Assembly: GCA_965153455.1 (NCBI GenBank)
Contig: OZ234493.1
Location: forward strand, 27,766,213-27,830,212
Direction: 5' to 3'
DNA from: Sphagnum compactum
Lineage: Eukaryota; Bryophyta; Sphagnopsida; Sphagnales
DNA length: 64,000 bases
Shown piece by piece: positions 44,280-58,265 of the stretch. Each line of letters begins with the position of its first letter. Positions within the stretch are counted from its first letter, which is position 1. The position numbers were made by a program, and so were the translations under genes. The notes beneath the pieces were generated by a model. It was not told where the DNA came from, made no database searches, and saw nothing but the letters and a program-made list of their open reading frames with translations.

Positions 44280-44850
44280 GATATTAACTAATAATTAGTT
44301 AGTTAATGTTTATCATATTTTAACTTAACATATATAGAAGTCAAATTCATATTTAATACATGATAACATTTAACAAACAAATTAATTACCACAATGTCAA
44401 AACATGGTAAATATAACTTCATTTTTTGGACTAGAGTCCATCCATGATTGGAAAAATGATTAATCTTAGTTGTTTTTCCAATCATGGAGAGACTCTAGTC
44501 CAAAAGACAAAATCATATTTACGACGTTCTGGCATTATACAAATTTAATTTAACATTTAAAAAGGTCAAATATGTGATTTTGTAACACTTACAAAAATTG
44601 AATCTGTGGTTAAATTTGTGGTTCGTTAATATTTATAAAGGTCAAATCTGTGGTCAAATTTGTGAGGTTATAACACATATAAAAATCGAATATGTTGTAA
44701 CATATATAAAAGTCAAATCTATGGTTAGATCCGTAGTTAAATAACACATATAAAAATCAAATATGTGATCAGATCTATGATGTTGTAACACATATAAAAA
44801 TCAAATCTATGATTAGATTCGTGGTTTTACAACATTTATAAGGTATTGAT
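44280..44850. repeat. AT-rich tandem repeat, left array
   Basis: Starts with a unique-looking lead (AATTAGTTAGTTAATGTTTA) followed by diverged units of about 43 bp built on ACATATAAAAATCAAAT and TGTGGTTAGAT. The same lead and units recur directly at 47828-48330 and inverted at 48340-48664. Confidence 0.75.
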
Positions 44851-45324
44851 ATGTAATGATTGTTGAAGTAATTTGAAAAAATTAATGAAGGGCAATTTTC
44901 CTTCAAATATTCTTAAATATCAAATCCATAAATTAAATCAAAATGAAAGATGGGATGGATGGATGAAAGATGGATGGATCAATTTTGGGTTTAAAGTTTC
45001 ATTTTATTGGTTAAAGTAAGGTGTAGGTGTAGGCGAAAGGTTGAGAATGAAAAATTAGATGAAAAATAAATTGAACGTGAAAACAACACACCAAATCCAA
45101 CATGAAATGTTTTCAAGGAAATGACATCACATGATTTTATAAATATTGTGATTTTGCACCAAGAATTGTGTATGTTGATATTTCATAGATAGTGAAATGA
45201 GCAAAAATTGTGGATCTTAATATTTTGTAAATATTGAATTTTTTTTAGAAAATGGATATTTATTTTTTTGGATATTGAAATATTTCAAATCATAAGCATC
45301 ATGTGCATCTAGAATCAAAATTCT
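44851..45324. other. Spacer without recognised genes
   Basis: AT-rich; a second short ATGG cluster lies at about 44945-44980. Nothing else seen. Confidence 0.6.
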
Positions 45325-45690
45325 AAATGACTATGAAAATTTCAAAGAATTCAAAACTTAACTATTGGAATCCCAAAAACTATGAAAATTCCAAAGAATT
45401 CAAAACTTAGCTCTTGAAATTTTAAATAACCATGAAAATTTCAGAAAATTCAAAAGTTAGCTCTTGAAATTCTAAATGACTATGAAAATTCCAAAGAACT
45501 TAAAACTTAAGTTTTGAAATTCTTAAAAAACTATGAAAGTTCGAGAAAATTCAAAACTTAGCTCTTGAAATTTTAAACAACTATGAAAAATTCCAAATAA
45601 TTCAAAACTTAGCTTTTGGAATTATAAATAACTATGAAAAATCCAAAGAACTCAAAACTTAATTATTGAAATTCCAAAACTTAATTACTA
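45325..45690. repeat. About 51-bp tandem repeat, 7 copies
   Basis: Units built on CTATGAAAATTCCAAAGAAT followed by TCAAAACTTAGCTCTTGAAA, with diverged copies and small length differences. Confidence 0.8.
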
Positions 45691-47827
45691 AAATCATGAC
45701 TTTGTTGATTTTATATTAGATTTATGAGCATCAAAATCAAGTTTCCATTTTGTTGATGTGGGCTCCAATTCATTAGGAAAATTTGATTAGGATGGAAGAA
45801 AAAAGGCCAAATCAAATGGAAGTTCAATGTGTTCCTTAAAATCATAAGTTGAGAAGTAGGAATCAACTAAAATTTACCTTATAAGTTGGTTTTGATTAGA
45901 AGCTAAACTTGTTTTAGATGTGGTTGAATGAGGAAATCAGCTTTTGACATACCCACCACAACTTTCAACCATTTTCCCTCAATGGTAAAAAAAATATGAT
46001 CTCCAATTGTTGTTGCAGTTGAAATTCATGAGATTCTAGCCTTCTTGATGGTTGTTTTCACACCACATGTCGACAAATAAGAGATCTAGTCAAGTGCAAA
46101 CATAAATCTTTATTGAAAGGAAATTAAAACATGGTGCTCACAACATGGAACATAACATCAAGAACTCCTCAAGGTTTTTGTCACATAAAATACACAAACT
46201 TGTGCAATGAAGAAAAAAAAGTCAAACCATCAACACCAAGGTATTTAACTAAAAGACCAAATCACAAATAACCAAACTAATATAAGTAAAAAAAGTAATT
46301 CAACTTTGTGAAAGTAACCTAGTTACTTTCCTACTCCAGTAACTAATGAAACCTAACTAGTTGAACTTGAATCCTCAACACCACATTACAATGCACATCG
46401 CCATTCATAGTTGTAATAATAATATCGGGTACATGACATTCTGCACATAATTTTCAAAGGGTTGAATATAGATAATAATCCAACAACTTGAAAGAAGAAA
46501 AGCAAATTATTAATGAACTAATGGTAAAAGAAATATACAATCTAGAAAGTGGATTTTTTAAAATGAACAAAAATAAACTACCTCTCTTATAGGAGGTTGG
46601 TGGCCTATTAATTTGGTGTGGAGTTGAAGCAGTCATGCTTTCATGTTTTCATCACCCACTTTAGACTTGATATAATATAGGGTTGTGTTTAGAGAAATCG
46701 GTCACCAATTGTTATTGTTGTCACATCTTAACCAACACCATACTAGCACATTGACTAAATTTTTTGGCTTCAACCAATTGGTCGTATTCTATTATTAATT
46801 GATTACCAAAAGCAAAAATATCTTAATCAAATTGACTTTCACCATTAGCAATCATGAGTTGCCTTTCATGGTTGCTCTATCCATGTCTTATTGCAGTAAC
46901 AATGACAATAATGGTGGTGGTGGAAAAGTTGGACTATAATGACCTAGATCTAAATTCTCTAAAAGAATCAAAATGGAATAAATTGGAATCAAAGCAAGTT
47001 CAAATGTTGTAATGGACAACACAATAATGGTGGATTCCACCATAAGAATAGTTGGCATGTCCTTTTTTTCAAACCCCCTCTGAAACCTAGCCTCTTAAAC
47101 CAAAATTCTTAAACCTGACATATAACCCTTTTTGGAGCACATTTTCATGCATTTGAATGTGGGGGGATGTAACACACAAGGTGATCATAATCGATCTTCT
47201 TAAATCAAGTAACTCACAATAGAGGTAAGCATGACCCGAATCATCCATGGTTATTTTGGTTATGTAGTCAAAAATGCCATATCGATTCAGCACCAACCCC
47301 TCAAAAAACACATCACAAAACACACATATCCAAATCATCGACACTAATAATTGTTTTACCTTTATGGACAACAACAATAAATGACAACATTGTAAAAAAT
47401 GAAAATCAATAGAACTTACTTCAATGTAAGATATAAACACTTACATATGAAATGCACATCACTTTCTAGAAAACCACTCCTTGAAAACTCAAGGTGAAAA
47501 TCAAGTGAAAAGAGAAAGTGAAAGAATATGAAGAAAGATATATGGAGATGAAAGTTTTGTATGTTACAAAAAGAAGTCAAAGATCGTAAATGGAATGTTT
47601 ATGCCCAAGAAATTTGTATATTATCAAGGTCTTTAATGTGTTGTAAAAAAGATGACTAGATTAGTTAGTCAAAGGAGATTCATTGGAAAAATAAAAATTT
47701 CTTAAGCATAAACACTTATAAAATCAAATATGTGATGTTGTACTAAAGTAGTTACTTAACATTAATTCAAAATATGGAACATTAATTAGTAACTAAAATA
47801 ATTACCTAACTAAGTAAAACTAATATA
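45691..47827. other. Spacer with one weak ORF
   Basis: AT-rich. The longest frame is on the minus strand at 47087-47440 (117 codons, with GLVLNRYGIFDYITKITMDD). It looks protein-like in part, but I cannot assign a family and it has no evident gene structure. The rest shows only short frames. Confidence 0.4.
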
Positions 47828-48664
47828 AAAACTAATAACAAATTAGTTAACATTTATCAGATTATAACTTAATATATATAGAGGTCAAATTCATATTTAA
47901 TACATGACAACATCTAACTAAACAAAATAATTATAGATTTTAGCTTAATATTTTAAAAGGTTAAATTTGTGATGTTGTAACATTTATAAATATTTAATTT
48001 ATGGTTAGATCCATGGTTAGTTAATATTTGTAAAGTCAAATATGTGATTAAATTTGTGATGTAATAACACATATAAAGGTTAAACTTATGGTTAGATTTG
48101 TGGATAATTAACACTTATAAAAATCAAATATGTGGTCAAATATTTGATGTTGTAATAGATATAAAGGTTGAATCTATGGTTAGATTTGTGATTTTATAAT
48201 ATTTATAAAAGTCAAATTTGAGATGACACCTGTGATATTGTAACACATATAAAAGTCAAATCTATGGTTAGATTTGTGATTAACTAATATTTATAAAAAT
48301 CAACTATGTGGTCAGATTTGCGATAACTTTTATAGATGTTAACCAACCATGAATCTAACCATACATTTGGCTTTTATATGTATTATAACATCACAGATCT
48401 GACCACATATTTGACTTTTATATGTGTTACAACATTAAAAATCTAACCATTGATTTAACTTCTATAAATATTAATTAACCATGGACCTAACCACAAATTC
48501 AATCTTTAGAAATGATATAAAACTGTATATCTGAAAATTTTTAAATATTAAGTTAAAACCTATAATTATTTTGTTAGTTAGATGTTATCATGTATTAAAT
48601 ATGAATTTGATTTTTATATGTGTTACATCAAGATCTTATAAGTATTAACTAATTAGTTATCAAT
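47828..48664. repeat. Large imperfect palindrome of the AT-rich repeat
   Basis: Left arm from about 47828 (ACAAATTAGTTAACATTTAT...) and right arm ending near 48664 (...ATTAACTAATTAGTTATC) are inverted copies; the centre is near 48335. Each arm carries several about 43-bp units like those at 44280-44850. No coding. Confidence 0.75.
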
Positions 48665-48780
48665 TAATATCCATCTTCAATCCATCCATCCATTTTTTAT
48701 CCATCATCCTTCCATCCTCCCATCCATCCATCCTTCATCCCTCATCCATTCATGTTTCCTTCATCCATGTTTTTTTTATA
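48665..48780. repeat. (CCAT)n-rich block, right
   Basis: Run of CCATCCATCC and TCATCC units, the reverse complement of the block at 44120-44275. Together they frame a 4.6-kb region. Confidence 0.8.
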
Positions 48781-51700
48781 AACATGATTGATTAGTCAAT
48801 AGTGAATTTATAATCAAACCTTATCCATTAAAATCTTGTCTCCAACCCTTATGCCCAATCACTATTGTTCCCTTAAAGCATTTTATGGAGCCAATAGATT
48901 ATTTTGCTTCATAGATAGATGTACAGATTGTAAATAGTTATGATTATATCATTCTGAAACATTTCAAATCATTTAAAATTTGAATTAACATTGAAAACAC
49001 TAGTTATAATGCTTTTTAAATGCCTTTGAATATTTTATACTCATTAAATTTCTTTCAAACGTGAACAAATGTTCCCATGATATATTTGAAATATTTTTGT
49101 AAAAATATATCAAATAATTTCAACATTAATTTCACTTCTCACTTTAAAACATGAAAAATTAACCATTGATTACACTTTAACTTATCACTATATTGTTTTT
49201 GCATTCAAAATGTAATCAATAGGAACAATCAACAAGACTGTGTCATTTGTGATCAATTAGGTCATTTTGTAGAATTATTTGTGTATGTTGATGTGTTGTC
49301 AATATTTATTGAGAGTGGTAAGTAGAAGTTAAAAAAACTCCCCACAAGTTACAAGTAGACAAAATCAAGTGGATGTATATGTGCACAAATGTTGAATATG
49401 TACAAATACCACACTACAAATGGTTAACACATACTTTTTCATTTAAATGAAACTTTTGTATAGCTTTGCACCTACATGGGTAATAATAGCATTGTGCATG
49501 CTCCTATTCTAATAGCTCTTTTCATAACACATATAATGTGGTAAAGCTACAATTACTTACTCTAGTACAACCACCCTATAATCATGTGTTCCTATGACTA
49601 TGTTGACCTTTTCATTAATGCCCACAATTGAAGTAATAGTGTAAGTGCTTTGGTTGGTTGAGGTTATTACCATTACATTTATTGTTATTTGAGTATTGTT
49701 AGTTAGCCCAAGGTTGGTCCCCTTGCACATTTTAAAACAATATTCCATTCAAAGTAACTATTCATATTGGTCAATAGGGTTAAAAAATTGGACCTTTTTA
49801 ATGACGTGGCTTCCAATGCTCGATTCCACATACAAAGCTTGATTTGCTTGTCCCCTCCCTTGTGATTGATATGTGAAAATCAATTCTAGTCCTAATCATG
49901 ACATAAAACATCAAGTCAAAGAAAGAGGGTGGCAATTCAAAAAAAGGCCAAAAATAAAGAAAACTACGAACAACCAAAATTAAGTAAATAATTATTAGAC
50001 ACAAGGAATGTAAGCATAATTTTGGAGTGTGGCCTCATTATGATGGATGTAAATGTAAGATTAGACTGAAGTGCACAATATTTGTAAACAACAATGTGGT
50101 TCCCATGGATTATATGAACAATAAAGTCCAATTTCATGGATTTTCCAAAGGTTGCAAATAACTGATCATACCTAACATAGGGCAAAAACCAAAAACCCAA
50201 AGATAAATAATGGGCCATTTTTCAACTTCGTATTCAAGCTAGCACCATTAATAAACTAGACCAGATTACTTTCCTAATTATTATGACAAAGAACAATGAA
50301 AATAATGGTACAAAACACCCAACCATTTTTACTTGTTCTAGTGTCATTTATATGCAAAAGATACATGTGAATTGTGACATCAAAGGTGGAGATGGAAAAC
50401 ACAACAAGAGGTTTGGAACAAATGGAAGCATGGCTTGTGAATTGAAACATATTTGTCCATGAAAAATCCATGGGTGGAAAATACAAATTGTCAAAAATCT
50501 TATCTTAATATTATGGAATAAACTTGTAATACATTATAGGGCATATGATATTAACTTCAATGGAAACTTTCCATGGCACTAGGTGCAATTAGGCAAAGTT
50601 CATGTTGCATGTTATCTTGGGAGAACGCACAAAAGAAATTGATGAGGGAGTCGTGTATTAGAATTATTCATAAATTGCCTTAAATTGTTCATTAAAGGTC
50701 CAATAGGGGTCGAAATGTTAGGTGAGCAACAAGTTTTTGAATTTTGTATTGGGTGTTGCAGTCAAAACCAAACTCCTTTTAAGAATTTTTTTTAGCACTT
50801 GGGGAGATGCTAAAAAGAATTTGGTCTAGATTTTGTTGCCTAAAGCAAATCTTGAAGCAAACATGCAATGGAAGGTTGCCAACACACCCTTCACAACCAC
50901 ATCAAATGTTAAACTCAACATGAAATTGTTGAGTTTCATGGGTTTGTCAAGTATTTAAAAAAATTTATGGATAACAACAAAAAGGGGTGACCAAATCAAC
51001 ATGGTACAAAATAAATCATCAAAGTATTAGAATCCCATGATTGAGGAAAAAGCTTTGGATTAATCAAAGGTTATTTAATGTCAATTCAAGAATCTCACAA
51101 TTAAAAATAATGATCTATTTGTTAACAAAACACTTATGATTGAAGTAAAAAAAACATGTTATTTTTTAACTTACAAACATCTGACCTTAAAACCTCGAAA
51201 TCCAAGTTCTATTTTAGCACAAACACATACATGTGACTTTCAAAGGTTTTATATAAATTTATTCCTTAGATTATTTTTTTCTTCTTAAAAAGTCTTGGGA
51301 GAAATAAAATGGTGTTACATGCAAATGTGTATCCTTCAAATTATGACCATTTCTAAACATTCTTCCTTGTGAGAAAATCAAAATATCTATTGAGAGAAGT
51401 CAAAAAAGAAATATTGAAAAAACCCATTGTGTTTCCTTAAAAATGAAGCCATGAAAAGGATGTTGTTATTGTTATTTTGAAGAGATTTTTTCTTGTTGTC
51501 CTGAACAAGGACCCTTCACATTAGCAAGCTTGCATTTCCAACTTGTCAACTCCACAAGTTTTTAGCATTAAAATTATCCTAATTCCATGAATGCGTATCC
51601 AAGAAATTTCATTTGTGAATTTTCAATGGATGAATGGATTTATTTTTTTATGAATATGGAAAATACTCATGGATGAAAAATTAAACTTTGATGGAATGAA

Positions 51701-54700
51701 ATTCATACATGCAATTACAATTGTTAAAAGGACCCCTTAGTTAGGGACATGTTTGGTTGCTAGATGGCCTTTGCTAATGATCCTTATGTCTCTTTACAAA
51801 CTTTACATATTCCAATAATGCAATAATGGTCACATTTGGATCATTTTTATCCCCATGGTTAATCACTTTTCCAAGGCATCATGCATTTTGCAAAAAAGGT
51901 ACAAAACGTTTTTTTCTATAAATATTTTACAATTTAGGTTAACAAAAATATTTCAAACAATATTTTTTTTAGCAAAAAAAGTTTCCTTTGAATAATCACA
52001 AAATTTCAAATTTCAAATGTGATTTTTTAAGGATTATCTCCCATGAAATTTATTTATTTATCCAATATTGTAATGTAGTTCATCATTAATGATCAACTCA
52101 AAAAGCATGAATTTGCAATGCATTTACCAAAAAAAAATTTCCAAATTGTATAGCATCAAACACAAAAAACTACATTAAGGTCCGATACCATAAAAATTGT
52201 CAAAGTTTAGCAAAACTTTTGGCCTAATAATGTTTTTTCGTAACATTTTGGCAGATTTGTTTTTAAGAAATAAGAAATTTGTGACAATGAATTCTTTTAA
52301 ATTTTGAATTCAAATAAAAATGAAAACATAAACCCAATTTGGATAACGATGTCCTTTTCACCATTTGACTATGTCAATGAATGAGATTAAACATTATATC
52401 AATGGTCATTTTTTTGACAAATGACTCATCATGATTCATAAAGATTATCTAAAGTTTCCACCACCCATTTTGAACTTTTGCTTACATTTGAACCATTAAA
52501 TAATTATTATCACAAAAGGATAAATAGTCATATTTTCAAGATGAAAGATGATTGTCACAAAATATTTCACAAGAGAAATATTAATTATTTAAATGTTGAA
52601 GGTTTTTTTCATATTTGAACATACATGAACTTTAAGGGAAAAATTAATAAAATGTTTCTATTAGTAGCCCACTTAGATCAATATGCATGTTGAACATGGG
52701 AATTTACATTTGATTTTTTGGTTTTTGTCACTTTAAAAAAACGCCCATTGTAGGTCATGTATAAGTTTTGTTGTAACAAAACCATCATAACATCAACAAT
52801 TTATACAATCAAGATAATACTGGCAAATATATATATATATATGCAACAACATTTCAACTATGAAAGTATATCAACCTTGGTTGGTATAAACCAATCTATG
52901 AATTAAAATACAAATGCCACTCAAGCCACTTAGTTTAGATGGCTATGAAAATCAATGGAAAAAGTCTTATGATGTCAATGCCAATGTCATCATTGTGAAA
53001 GTTTGTAAGATTGCACTAGTGATGATGAATGTTGATGACGAAACTAATGAAGATAAATATGATAATGACTTTTGAGGAGGTAGATGATGTAGACAATGAA
53101 AACTACAAGGAGAACAATGAGGAGGACCATGAGGACAAGGATGATGATGATAAGGCCAAGTTGGTGGTGTTAACACATAGGAATTAAAAACATTATAATT
53201 ATGATGATGGTAATTTCATCATGTTGATTAGTTTTAATGAAAATGAAAATGATGAAGAATTACATGAAAGCCAAACCCCATGGTTGTCGCAACATCTCAA
53301 GTGAAGAAATTTTTTAAAAATTCAATTGGTGCAAACTAATCCATGAATTACAATACAAGTGCCACTCAAGCCCAACTTAGCAAGTTATGAAGCTCAATTG
53401 AAAAAGTTTTTTGTGCCAATGTCATTAATCTTTTTTAAAAGATATAAAAAAACTACAACAATAGAATGTCTATTGAAGAGGTGGTAATGAACATGACTAA
53501 TGGATGCCACATGAATCCACTAACCTTTTTTTTGTTTTAAAAACACATTTGGAGCCAATGAGAATTTAGATTTAGGTTTTGTCCAACCAAATGTTCACTA
53601 AAAATTTTGTTTCAAAGAATGTTTGAGTACTTTCAAATTGCTTCTTCATTGTTTGTTACTTTCTTGAGCTTCATTTTTATTGTGGTTTTTTTTTACGATC
53701 CATCTTTCAAGTTGTTATTCTTTGGGACAACACTTTGGATGTCATAATGTTAGCTATGTTATTGACCTAGAAGAATTGATGCAAATTTACAAAATAATCA
53801 TGTTGTAAAATTATAAATAGAAAAGCCTTAAATATAAGTTCTATGTTAAGATTTTTATTCCCAATAGTATAAAAGGATAACAATAGAAAAAAAGGGGGCA
53901 CCTTGAATATGAATTTTGCATTTCACTTTGGGAGGAGTGAATGTGTGTGTGTGTGTTGGGGAGGGAGGGGGTAGGTTGTTTCGATGATTTTATGTTCTAG
54001 AAAAAAACAAAATCACAACAACAAAATAAGAGAGGAACTTTGAATATGAATTTTGCATTTGATTTGGGAGGAATGGGGATAGGGTGGGAAGGGAAGGTTG
54101 TAGAGTAGATTTTGCATCCCCATATATTCTCTTTATTAGGCAATGAAGTTTGTGACTCCCTTGTAAGCTCAACAACATATCACAAAAGTTTTTCCTTGCA
54201 CCATATATGTGTGTTATTTTTGGGATTCCATGGGTTTTGGTTTGGTTAAATTAAGCTTTTGAAATGCACCATGGTAAGGCCAAAATTAATGAAAATATTT
54301 TCATATCATTAATGCCTCACACTTTGTTGATGCAATTTAAAGCCCAAATAACATATTGCATATTTCAATATTGTCATTAAATTTGTTATTGAATTTGGGT
54401 GTGTAGGAAATGCTGAAATGTTTGATGATGTCAAATGACATGGTGGACATGTGTATTAATGTCATCGTTATGAATGACAAATGTCAACGTATGTGAATAT
54501 CAAGACCAACAAGTAAGACAATGAGATTTCATATTCCAAATTCCATGCATGTATGGCATTCACAACATTACAAAACTGGTTACAAATCAATATAGATGGC
54601 GTATTTTCACCTCAATTTGTTATCCATGAATTCCATCGATGGCTCGTGATATGAAATCAAAGATGTGGAGATCATTCTTAAGGTCATTTTGATGCATTTG

Positions 54701-56082
54701 TGTGCTTTGCATTCTTTTCATTTGTGGTACAAAATACCATGCATAAATTTCTTGCTTGATTCTAGTGCATATAATTTGCACCAAATGATCATGTTGTATT
54801 GTTCATCATAGGTTGGTTATGTTGCTTTAACTTTGAATGGTAATCATTACAAGAAACTTGAGTTCATTTGGCTTGAAAATCAACAAGCTAAGGGTTTGTT
54901 ATTGTTGGGGAGGTAGGTTGCCCTTGCTCAAATCCACAACAAAAATCACAACATGAGTATCTAAATTCACAGAAGCTTAAGTTCTAGTCTCCTCCTTCTC
55001 CTCACCAATTTAGGGAAGATGAACGTGTAACAACCAAAGACATGTCTTTGAAAAACCAAATAGAGTTTAGTATCTTCCGGGAAAAAAACCAAATAACGTG
55101 TCTTTTCATATGTAATTTAGTCCAAGATGTGTTTTTTCGCATCTAAAAAAACTAGGGTGCACAAATATACATGGCTTGAAACCGTAGACTCTAGATAAAT
55201 CCAAAGAACTAAGTAAAGGTTGGACTAGATTTGACTTTAAAGAAAACTCTATTAGCTAATTTTTCTTTTAAGCCTTATGAAGTGTGCTTCATAGTAGCAA
55301 AGCTCAAAATGGTGTAGAAAACTTGGAAGGTCCAACCCTCCAATTTAGTAAAACCACCTTCCACAAACCAAACAAACTCAATCTAAGCACCTTAGAGAAG
55401 GATGTCAGAGATGAAGGGGAAGGAGGGAGCAGTGGCCCTAGAGAAGGGAAAAACAAAAAGAATGTTGAAAATGAAACAGGAAGGTCCATGGAACCCAATT
55501 CCAAATGTAGTTACACAAGCAACAACCCCCAATAGGGCAAGGAAGGTATGAAGAAAAACTTGTCTTGTGTGAATGCAGCCCACACGACAATTCAAAGGTA
55601 ATTTGTCCAAGTGTGAATTCATAGTCAAAGGTTTTGAAAAAGTTTGCTGACATGGCATTCAGTTATTGGCTCTGAGCATAGCAGCTATATTCCATAGCCT
55701 GCCTGTTCTTGTTGATTTCATAACATAGCTAGGTCAGAAGCTAAAAATATTTAACACCAGTGAGAAGACAAAACTGTTTTGATCACAAAGCATCAACAGT
55801 ACTGCAACCTCTGTCTTCCAGAGGGTCCATGTCTGGACTGTAAGATCAAACAACTATCTGCAGAACACACCTGTATAACCCTGCTTTGTTCAAGGAATCC
55901 ATTAATTTTATAGTTCCCCTACAAAGTCTGTGAAACATGGGATGACATAAAATGTGTAAACATTTTTTCTACTTCCATATATAACCCAAAATCAGGATGT
56001 TGCAGATAAAACAATGTGTACTTACTACCATTCTAGTGACAAATAATCTGAAGCAGCACACATAGAAAGCATGCTGAGCTCC
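48781..56082. other. 7.3-kb AT-rich spacer, no gene recognised
   Basis: Only short frames on both strands. Simple repeats: (AT)n at 52827-52842 and (GT)n at 53942-53956. An acidic GAG/GAT-rich stretch at 53070-53160 is low complexity. A short frame at 55284-55535 (83 codons) has no recognisable domain. Probably old transposon debris. Confidence 0.6.
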
Positions 56083-57430
56083 CTACACAATCTGTAAATT
56101 TTCAAAATGCCTATGTAAAATGCAACATGGGCACTCCCAGTCTTCTTCCTCCTCATCTTCTTCATCCACTTCATCTTCCACATCTTCCACATCTCCATCC
56201 TCATCATTCTCATCTAGAGGTCCAAGAACTGAAGGCCCTTGTGTACACTTGGCAAGCACCTTGCGTATTGCCCCTAGTCCAGTTTTAGAGATGTGATTTC
56301 TGTTCAAATTCAGCAATCCAAATCCAGTCTTTCCAGCCACCACCTGTGCAGCTGCCAAAGCCCCTATGCTTCCCAACATATTTTCACTCAAATCAAGCTC
56401 CTTAAGAGCTTCATGGCCAGAGATGAGTGCTTGGCACACAACAACAGCCCCTTTATCTTTGAGTTCATTCTCTGCCAGATTCAGTCGTGTTAGGAACTTC
56501 AAGGATTGAACACAAGCTGCAATAGCAGACACAGCTTTTGCTGTGATCTCATTACCCCCGAGCTCTAGCACTCTCAAATATGTAGCTCCATTTGCCAGGG
56601 CTTCTGCAACAGCAACCGTGCCATCATCTTCCAACCCTAAATCACTCAGATATACCTCAGCAAGCTGTGTGTGCATTCTCAACATCTTTGCCAATGCAAA
56701 GCCTCCATCAGGTCCAAACATGTTATCATGGATATCAATTCTCCTCAGCGTTTTGCAACTTTGGAGAGATTCTGCGAGAGCTATACCTCCTTCTATTCCA
56801 ACCCGGGATGAGGAGAACTGAAAATCTTCAAGATTTGGAGATCTCTTCACTAACTCTGCTAACACCTCTGCCCCAGCATCTCCAGTCATGTTATTGTGGA
56901 AATGAAGAATACGGATCTCTTGTGCTGAAGGCAGCAACTCACAAATAGCTCTTCCAGCATCCTCTGATATTCCATTGTTCATGAAGTAAAGAGCCTGTAA
57001 TGAGGTCTGCGACTTGAGGAGTGTTGAAAATGCTCGGACACCCTTCTCTCCTAATGCATTGTCTGAGAGATTCAAGGATGTGAGGCAACTTCCCTCCAGA
57101 GCTGAAGAGAGGATGGCCCCATGACCATCAGAGCTTCTCCTTCAGGTCACCCTGCTACAATGTCTGATAGGTCCACTTCTCTAAGGTTGGATTTCATGGC
57201 CTTCAATACATGAGCAGCCACTTTAGCGGCCTCAATCCCAAAACTCCAGTTACTGAAACACACTTTACGATAAAAATGTCCTCGATGTAGTAATTGTTTC
57301 AACAGGATACTTGCTGTTGCTTTGTCGAGATATGCCCTTTTCCCAGTTGACATGTCAAAAACCTCATCAAGTTTCCTCTCAAGTGACTCTGGAATTGAAA
57401 CCAGTACATCATCATCAGGTACATCGTGAC
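56083..57430 (-). pseudogene. Ran GTPase-activating protein (RanGAP)-like LRR gene, disrupted
   Basis: RanGAP stimulates GTP hydrolysis by Ran at the nuclear envelope and cell plate. From the high end: a segment with STGKRAYLDKATASILLKQL and CFSNWSFGIEAAKVAA, then ribonuclease-inhibitor-type LRRs (LNLSDNALGEKG, FHNNMTGDAG, IHDNMFGPDGG, LNLAENELKDKG, LDLSENMLGSIG) and an acidic Asp/Glu tail (about 56215-56140), as in plant RanGAPs from memory. The FHNNMTGD segment resembles the region of the catalytic Asn. Lesions: TGA at 57147-57149, probably from CGA, and a 1-nt deletion near 57115-57124; downstream 330 codons are open. A splice acceptor (CTCTGCAG) precedes 57430. I found no N-terminal WPP domain, which targets plant RanGAP to the nuclear rim. 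Recent pseudogene, or a gene with sequence errors. Confidence 0.85.
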
Positions 57431-57901
57431 CTGCAGAGCAATGTATACCATTAGTAATCTGACCACCACAACTGTCAGACAACAAGGTCCCAGGCTATGA
57501 ACACAACAGACAACCAATTCACTGATAGAGGCTACTGCCCTGAGACTTTCTGAACCAAAAATGTGCCTGTGATCTCTTGTCAGTAGACAAACTCCATTGC
57601 AGCAGTAGAAAAGCACTAGTCAAACTCCTCTCCTGATGCCTGAGTGCATAAACCCTATTCAGAGCCAAACTAAGCATAGAAAAATAGCATGTTTTAGAAG
57701 GTAGGAAAAAACCCTTGTGACACATCATCAGATGAGCATCAGGAAATCACTGTTTGAATCATCTGAACAACAAAAAACAAGTGGCTCGTTGCATAATGGC
57801 TCTGCACTTTAAACCTTAAACGTTAGGGTGGACCAATTTGGTCTGCTTTTCAATGTATTTTTGCCTTTCTCTGACATTTAGGGGCTAAATGGCATCCATA
57901 A
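57431..57901 (-). other. Sequence upstream of the RanGAP exon, intron-like
   Basis: If the acceptor at 57431 is real, this is intron. Reading frames are closed (TGA and TAG in the RanGAP frame near 57500), and no WPP-like coding is visible. Confidence 0.45.
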
Positions 57902-58265
57902 GAGCATCTTCTCCAGCACTGACTATGTGGCCCTGCACTGGAAAACTTCGATGAGGTGCAGCAGCCAAATCCAGTGGATTCACTGCAAGACTGCTGTTTG
58001 ACTGCTGTGACCCTGGAAAAATGCACAGCTTTCAGAGGCCTGGAGGAGCCCTGGAAAAGTCTAATAAACACAATCAAATCGTATTTATTGTCTACTCCCT
58101 GTTTCTGATTTGCTATAGTCCACATGGGTTGTTACTAGTAGTTTCCCACGTATTTGCAGTCCCAGTTCTAGTTTTATGGGTGGGGTTGGAAAAAGTAAGT
58201 AACTAAAACTTGGATGTGAGAAATATTTTGGCAGGGTCACACACTGAGCACCGCTGGAGATGCTC
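57902..58265. mobile_element. Harbinger-like MITE (364 bp), TSD TAA
   Basis: Inverted ends GAGCATCTTCTCCAGCACTG (left) and GAGCATCTCCAGCGGTGCTC (right, complement), continuing to TGTGGCCCTGC / TGTGACCCTGC. Flanked by TAA (57899-57901 and 58266-58268). The 3-bp TAA duplication and small size fit a PIF/Harbinger (Tourist-like) MITE. A related fragment lies at 60430. Confidence 0.85.

Noticed and set aside
47087-47440. A real 117-codon gene
   Set aside because: No recognisable domain or gene structure, and it sits in AT-rich repeats; kept only as a note.
52967-53176. Antisense His/Pro-rich 69-codon frame
   Set aside because: Opposite a GAT/GAG simple-sequence stretch; a composition effect.
55284-55535. 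83-codon gene on the plus strand
   Set aside because: Low-complexity composition, no family, no splice context.
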